Part shown: positions 5,162 through 7,558 of the stretch, piece after piece
How positions within the stretch are numbered: the stretch's first letter is position 1
How the letters are laid out: the number at the start of each line of letters is the position of its first letter
Assembly: GCA_015067375.1 (NCBI GenBank)
Contig: SVMQ01000099.1
Coordinates: 1-7,558 of the forward strand
Origin: Oscillospiraceae bacterium
GTDB taxonomy: Bacteria > Bacillota > Clostridia > Oscillospirales > Ruminococcaceae
Length of the DNA stretch: 7,558 bases
Reading direction: 5' to 3'
Position numbers and translations under genes: made by a program
Notes under the pieces: generated by a model
Told to the model about the DNA's origin: nothing
What the model saw: the letters and a program-made list of their open reading frames with translations, nothing else
Databases searched by the model: none

Positions 5162-6373
5162 TTACTGATCAAGCCTAAAATGCACTGGTATACCATTCCT
5201 GTACTCGATGACAGGCTCTCCCTGAATGAGTGGTAGGAAGTAGTTGAGCGCGTCGATAGTTACGTTGTTGCCCTCGGGGTTTATCCATTCGCGCGGGAAT
5301 TTCTTTTCCTGATTTGCTATCTTGGAGATGTCTGCTGTCACTACCTCGCATCGGTAGGGGTTGTTGCTGATACGCTTGAAGCACATCATCACGCCGCTCT
5401 CACCGCGCTCGATAGCTGCTGCAACTGCCTCTCTGCCGATGCGCTCAGCCTCGGTTATGTCGGTAAGGGAAGCAATGTGCGAGCTGCAGCGCTGCATAAC
5501 ATTAAGCTCGATGGAGCGCACCTTGCATCCGATATGTGCGGAAACGAACTTTTCAAGCTGCTTGCCGATGCCACCGAGCACAGCATGGCCGAATGCGTCA
5601 ACAGCCGCACTGCTTTCGCTCTCGTATGCAAATTGTATGCCCTCGGATACTGCAACGATGACAGCCTTGTAGCGCAGCTGTGCCTGCTTGATATCAGCAA
5701 GGAATTTGTCAGCGGAGAACTCGCCCTCGGGCAGATATATCATGTGAGGAGCAGGCTCGCCGTTTGCTCTAAGTACGCAGGATGAAGCTGCAAGCCAGCC
5801 AGCGTCACGACCCATTATCTCAACGATGGTAACAGAGGGTATGGAGTACACGCGGCTGTCGCGGATTATCTCCTGCAGCGAGGTCGCAACGTACTTCGCT
5901 GCTGAGCCAAAACCGGGGGTGTGGTCAGTTTCAGTCACGTCGTTGTCGATAGTCTTGGGTACGCCGATGACCTTGATGTCGATGCCCTGTGCCATGAAAT
6001 AGCGGTTGAGCTTCATAACGGTGTCCATCGAGTCGTTACCGCCAATGTAGAAAAATGCCTTGATATTGTGGCGGTTGAAAGTGTCGAGTATTTTGATGTA
6101 GCTCTCCTCGTCCTCCTCGTAGTCCTTAAGCTTGAAGCGGCAGGAACCGAGGATGGTGGAGGGAGTTTTCATCAGCAGCTCCTTATCGTGTTCATCCATC
6201 AGAATGTTGCGCAGATTGAGCAGCTTGTCGTTGAGGATGCCCTCGATACCGTTTTCAGCACCGTATATCTCGTCGATATCGGGGCAGGCTTCGGCGCCGT
6301 TGAATACTCCTGTAAGTGAAGCGTTGATGGCAGCGGTGGGGCCGCCTGATTGTGCTACTGCTATATTGAACAT
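5162..6373 (-). CDS. pfp: Pyrophosphate-dependent 6-phosphofructokinase
   Basis: A protein of 403 aa with a single phosphofructokinase domain, longer than the roughly 320-aa bacterial ATP enzymes and in the range of compact PPi-dependent ones. It phosphorylates fructose 6-phosphate to the 1,6-bisphosphate in glycolysis, reversibly when PPi is the donor. Visible motifs are AQSGGPTAAINASL (7-20), GGNDSMDT (111-118), VPKTIDNDV (138-146) with catalytic Asp143, GFGSAAKY (154-161) and IMGRDAGWLA (186-195). The donor choice is read from two positions: Asp114, where ATP enzymes have Gly in GGDGS, and Lys140, where ATP enzymes have Gly in PGTIDND. Both are the PPi-type residues. The start is supported by AGGAGGT 5 nt upstream. 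The gene follows mnmA by 30 nt on the same strand. Donor specificity is inferred from the motifs. Confidence 0.92.
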   Translation of the reverse strand: MFNIAVAQSGGPTAAINASLTGVFNGAEACPDIDEIYGAENGIEGILNDKLLNLRNILMDEHDKELLMKTPSTILGSCRFKLKDYEEDEESYIKILDTFNRHNIKAFFYIGGNDSMDTVMKLNRYFMAQGIDIKVIGVPKTIDNDVTETDHTPGFGSAAKYVATSLQEIIRDSRVYSIPSVTIVEIMGRDAGWLAASSCVLRANGEPAPHMIYLPEGEFSADKFLADIKQAQLRYKAVIVAVSEGIQFAYESESSAAVDAFGHAVLGGIGKQLEKFVSAHIGCKVRSIELNVMQRCSSHIASLTDITEAERIGREAVAAAIERGESGVMMCFKRISNNPYRCEVVTADISKIANQEKKFPREWINPEGNNVTIDALNYFLPLIQGEPVIEYRNGIPVHFRLDQ

Positions 6374-6378
6374 GGTGT

Positions 6379-6385
6379 ACCTCCT
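6379..6385 (-). promoter_or_regulatory. Ribosome binding site of pfp
   Basis: On the minus strand, AGGAGGT lies 5 nt before the pfp ATG. It is a full-strength Shine-Dalgarno sequence in the 30-nt gap after mnmA, and it confirms the start codon at 6373. Confidence 0.85.
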
Positions 6386-6403
6386 GTTGTCGTCTTTTGT
6401 TCT

Positions 6404-7471
6404 TTATTCGATTATTCCTCCGCCGAGGACTATATCTCCGTCATAGAAAACTGCCGACTGCCCTGTGGATGCCTTGGGCTGCGGCTCGTTGAATTCAACT
6501 CTTACGCGTTGGTTGGTTAGCGGCGTGATGATACAAGGCTGCTCCTTGCCTGTGTACCGCGTCTTTGCATTGCAGGCGAGGGGAGAGGTAAGCTCGTCGA
6601 AAGCGATGAAATTGACATCGCGCACTGTAAGCGTGCGGCATAAGAGCTGCTCCTTATCTCCGAGGATAACGGTGTTGGACGGCGCATCCTTGCCAACTAC
6701 GAACATCGGTTTGCCGAAAGAGAGTCCAAGCCCTTTGCGCTGACCTATGGTGTAGTGGATGATACCGCGATGCTGTCCGAGTATGCTTCCGTCGGTATCG
6801 ACAAAGCAGCCCGTTTCTGGAGTTGCACCTGTAAATTTTTCTATAAAGCCTGCATAATCCCCATCGGGAATGAAGCAGATATCCTGACTATCCTGCTTTT
6901 CGGCGTTGACAAGACCATGTGATAATGCTACTTCGCGCACCATCGACTTATCCATTTCTCCAAGCGGAAACACTATGCGCTTAAGCTGCTCCTGCGTGAG
7001 GTTATACAGCACATAGGACTGGTCTTTGGGATTTGCCTGACCGTTCACTGTCGCCTTTTTCAGCAGATAGCGTCCGCGCTGCTCGTCATACTGGACGCGC
7101 GCGTAGTGACCCGTCGCAAAGCAGTCACAGCCAAGCTTCACAGCTTCATCCAGCAGTGCGCCGAATTTGATGTACTTGTTACATTGTATACAAGGATTAG
7201 GCGTGCCTCCGCTGAGGTAGGTGTCTGCAAAGTCCTGCATAACGTGCTGCCTGAAACCGCTCTGCATGGGGAATACATGATGCTCCAGACCGAATTTAGC
7301 TGCTACGGCTTTCGCGTCCTCGATGTCCTTGTCAGAACATTTTCCGCAGATCACATCCTTGTCAAACAGCTTCAACGTGCCGCCTATAACGTCATATTCA
7401 TCTTTTAACAGCGCAAGGGCGGCAGAGCTGTCAACTCCGCCGCTCATGGCTAACATAAGCTTTTTTTTCAT
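6404..7471 (-). CDS. mnmA: tRNA-specific 2-thiouridylase
   Basis: A protein of 355 aa, the normal MnmA length. It installs the 2-thio group on the wobble uridine of Lys, Glu and Gln tRNAs. It activates the base with ATP (releasing AMP and PPi) and takes sulfur from a persulfide relay. The N-terminal PP-loop motif SGGVDSS is at 10-16. TPNPCIQCNKYIKFG (90-104) holds one catalytic cysteine, Cys97 by position, plus Cys94. ATGHYARV (119-126), KDQSYVLYNL (149-158) and QDSQDICFIPDGDY (193-206, with Cys199 as the second catalytic cysteine) follow. HYTIGQRKGLGL (239-250) and a C-terminal beta-barrel domain ending GQSAVFYDGDIVLGGGII complete the family pattern. The start lies 3 nt after the previous gene's stop and has no clear SD, so coupling is likely. 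Codons 2-4 are AAA AAA AAG, giving a run of eight A residues. Confidence 0.96.
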   Translation of the reverse strand: MKKKLMLAMSGGVDSSAALALLKDEYDVIGGTLKLFDKDVICGKCSDKDIEDAKAVAAKFGLEHHVFPMQSGFRQHVMQDFADTYLSGGTPNPCIQCNKYIKFGALLDEAVKLGCDCFATGHYARVQYDEQRGRYLLKKATVNGQANPKDQSYVLYNLTQEQLKRIVFPLGEMDKSMVREVALSHGLVNAEKQDSQDICFIPDGDYAGFIEKFTGATPETGCFVDTDGSILGQHRGIIHYTIGQRKGLGLSFGKPMFVVGKDAPSNTVILGDKEQLLCRTLTVRDVNFIAFDELTSPLACNAKTRYTGKEQPCIITPLTNQRVRVEFNEPQPKASTGQSAVFYDGDIVLGGGIIE

Positions 7472-7474
7472 GGT

Positions 7475-7558
7475 TTAATCGCCAAAGGAGATGCCGATGT
7501 CCTTGGCAGTGATAACAAGCTTGCTGTCTACGGGTACGAACTTTGTTTTCATAGCAAC
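7475..7558 (-). CDS. C-terminal 27 residues of an unidentified protein (5' end outside window)
   Basis: On the minus strand an open frame enters from the right edge and stops at TAA (7475-7477), 3 nt before the mnmA start. It reads VAMKTKFVPVDSKLVITAKDIGISFGD. I do not recognise the family from this tail. The stop-to-start spacing of 3 nt and the lack of an SD for mnmA suggest that it is a real gene in an operon with mnmA. The ATG at residue 3 could in principle be a start, giving a 25-residue peptide, but only six bases precede it here, so this cannot be tested. Confidence 0.5.
   Translation of the reverse strand, partial: VAMKTKFVPVDSKLVITAKDIGISFGD

Noticed and set aside
5361..6446. Several plus-strand open frames of 100-130 codons opposite pfp
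   Set aside because: They lie antisense to a motif-complete phosphofructokinase, have low-complexity translations and lack SDs.
6465..7408. Plus-strand open frames of 92 and 100 codons opposite mnmA
   Set aside because: They are shadows of mnmA with no motif, no SD and no operon context.
1..7558. tRNA or rRNA genes, CRISPR arrays, insertion sequences, attachment sites and riboswitches
   Set aside because: All gaps are under about 100 nt and were read on both strands. No cloverleaf, repeat-spacer array, transposase or long structured leader was found.

Overview
This window is a compact, gene-dense stretch of ordinary bacterial chromosome. It looks like a Firmicute of class Clostridia, and a Ruminococcus-like organism is my best guess. 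The evidence is a spoVS gene next to ymdB, a PPi-type phosphofructokinase, strong AGGAGG-type ribosome binding sites, moderate GC (roughly half) and very short intergenic gaps. The genus is an inference and is not shown by the sequence. I see no rRNA, tRNA, CRISPR, insertion sequence, prophage or riboswitch.

Layout. Positions 1-2571 (+ strand) hold one probable transcription unit: the end of upp (uracil phosphoribosyltransferase), purA (adenylosuccinate synthetase), ymdB (metallophosphodiesterase, start overlapping the purA stop) and spoVS. A clear intrinsic terminator at 2593-2620 closes it. Positions 2639-5066 (+) hold a second tight group: a uridine kinase-like nucleoside kinase, a two-domain protein joining a pyrophosphatase-like domain to a histidine-phosphatase domain, and a GNAT acetyltransferase that is visibly more AT-rich than its neighbours. 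A GC-rich palindrome at 5114-5132 separates this from a convergent minus-strand group. Read from the right edge, that group is the last 27 codons of an unidentified gene, mnmA (tRNA 2-thiouridylase) and pfp (PPi-dependent 6-phosphofructokinase).

How the genes fit together. The plus-strand genes combine pyrimidine salvage (upp, nucleoside kinase), AMP synthesis (purA) and a cyclic-nucleotide/metallophosphodiesterase (ymdB) linked to spoVS, a pairing also found in Bacillus. Pyrophosphate recurs: Upp and MnmA release it, the phosphofructokinase consumes it, and the fusion protein carries a pyrophosphatase-like fold. That link is speculative, because many pathways make PPi.

I do not see a convincing new multi-gene system. 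The item most worth a second look is the fusion protein at 3578-4621. Its pyrophosphatase half has lost one of the three metal-binding aspartates of the DxDxxD motif, and its phosphatase half has QHT where most of the superfamily has RHG.
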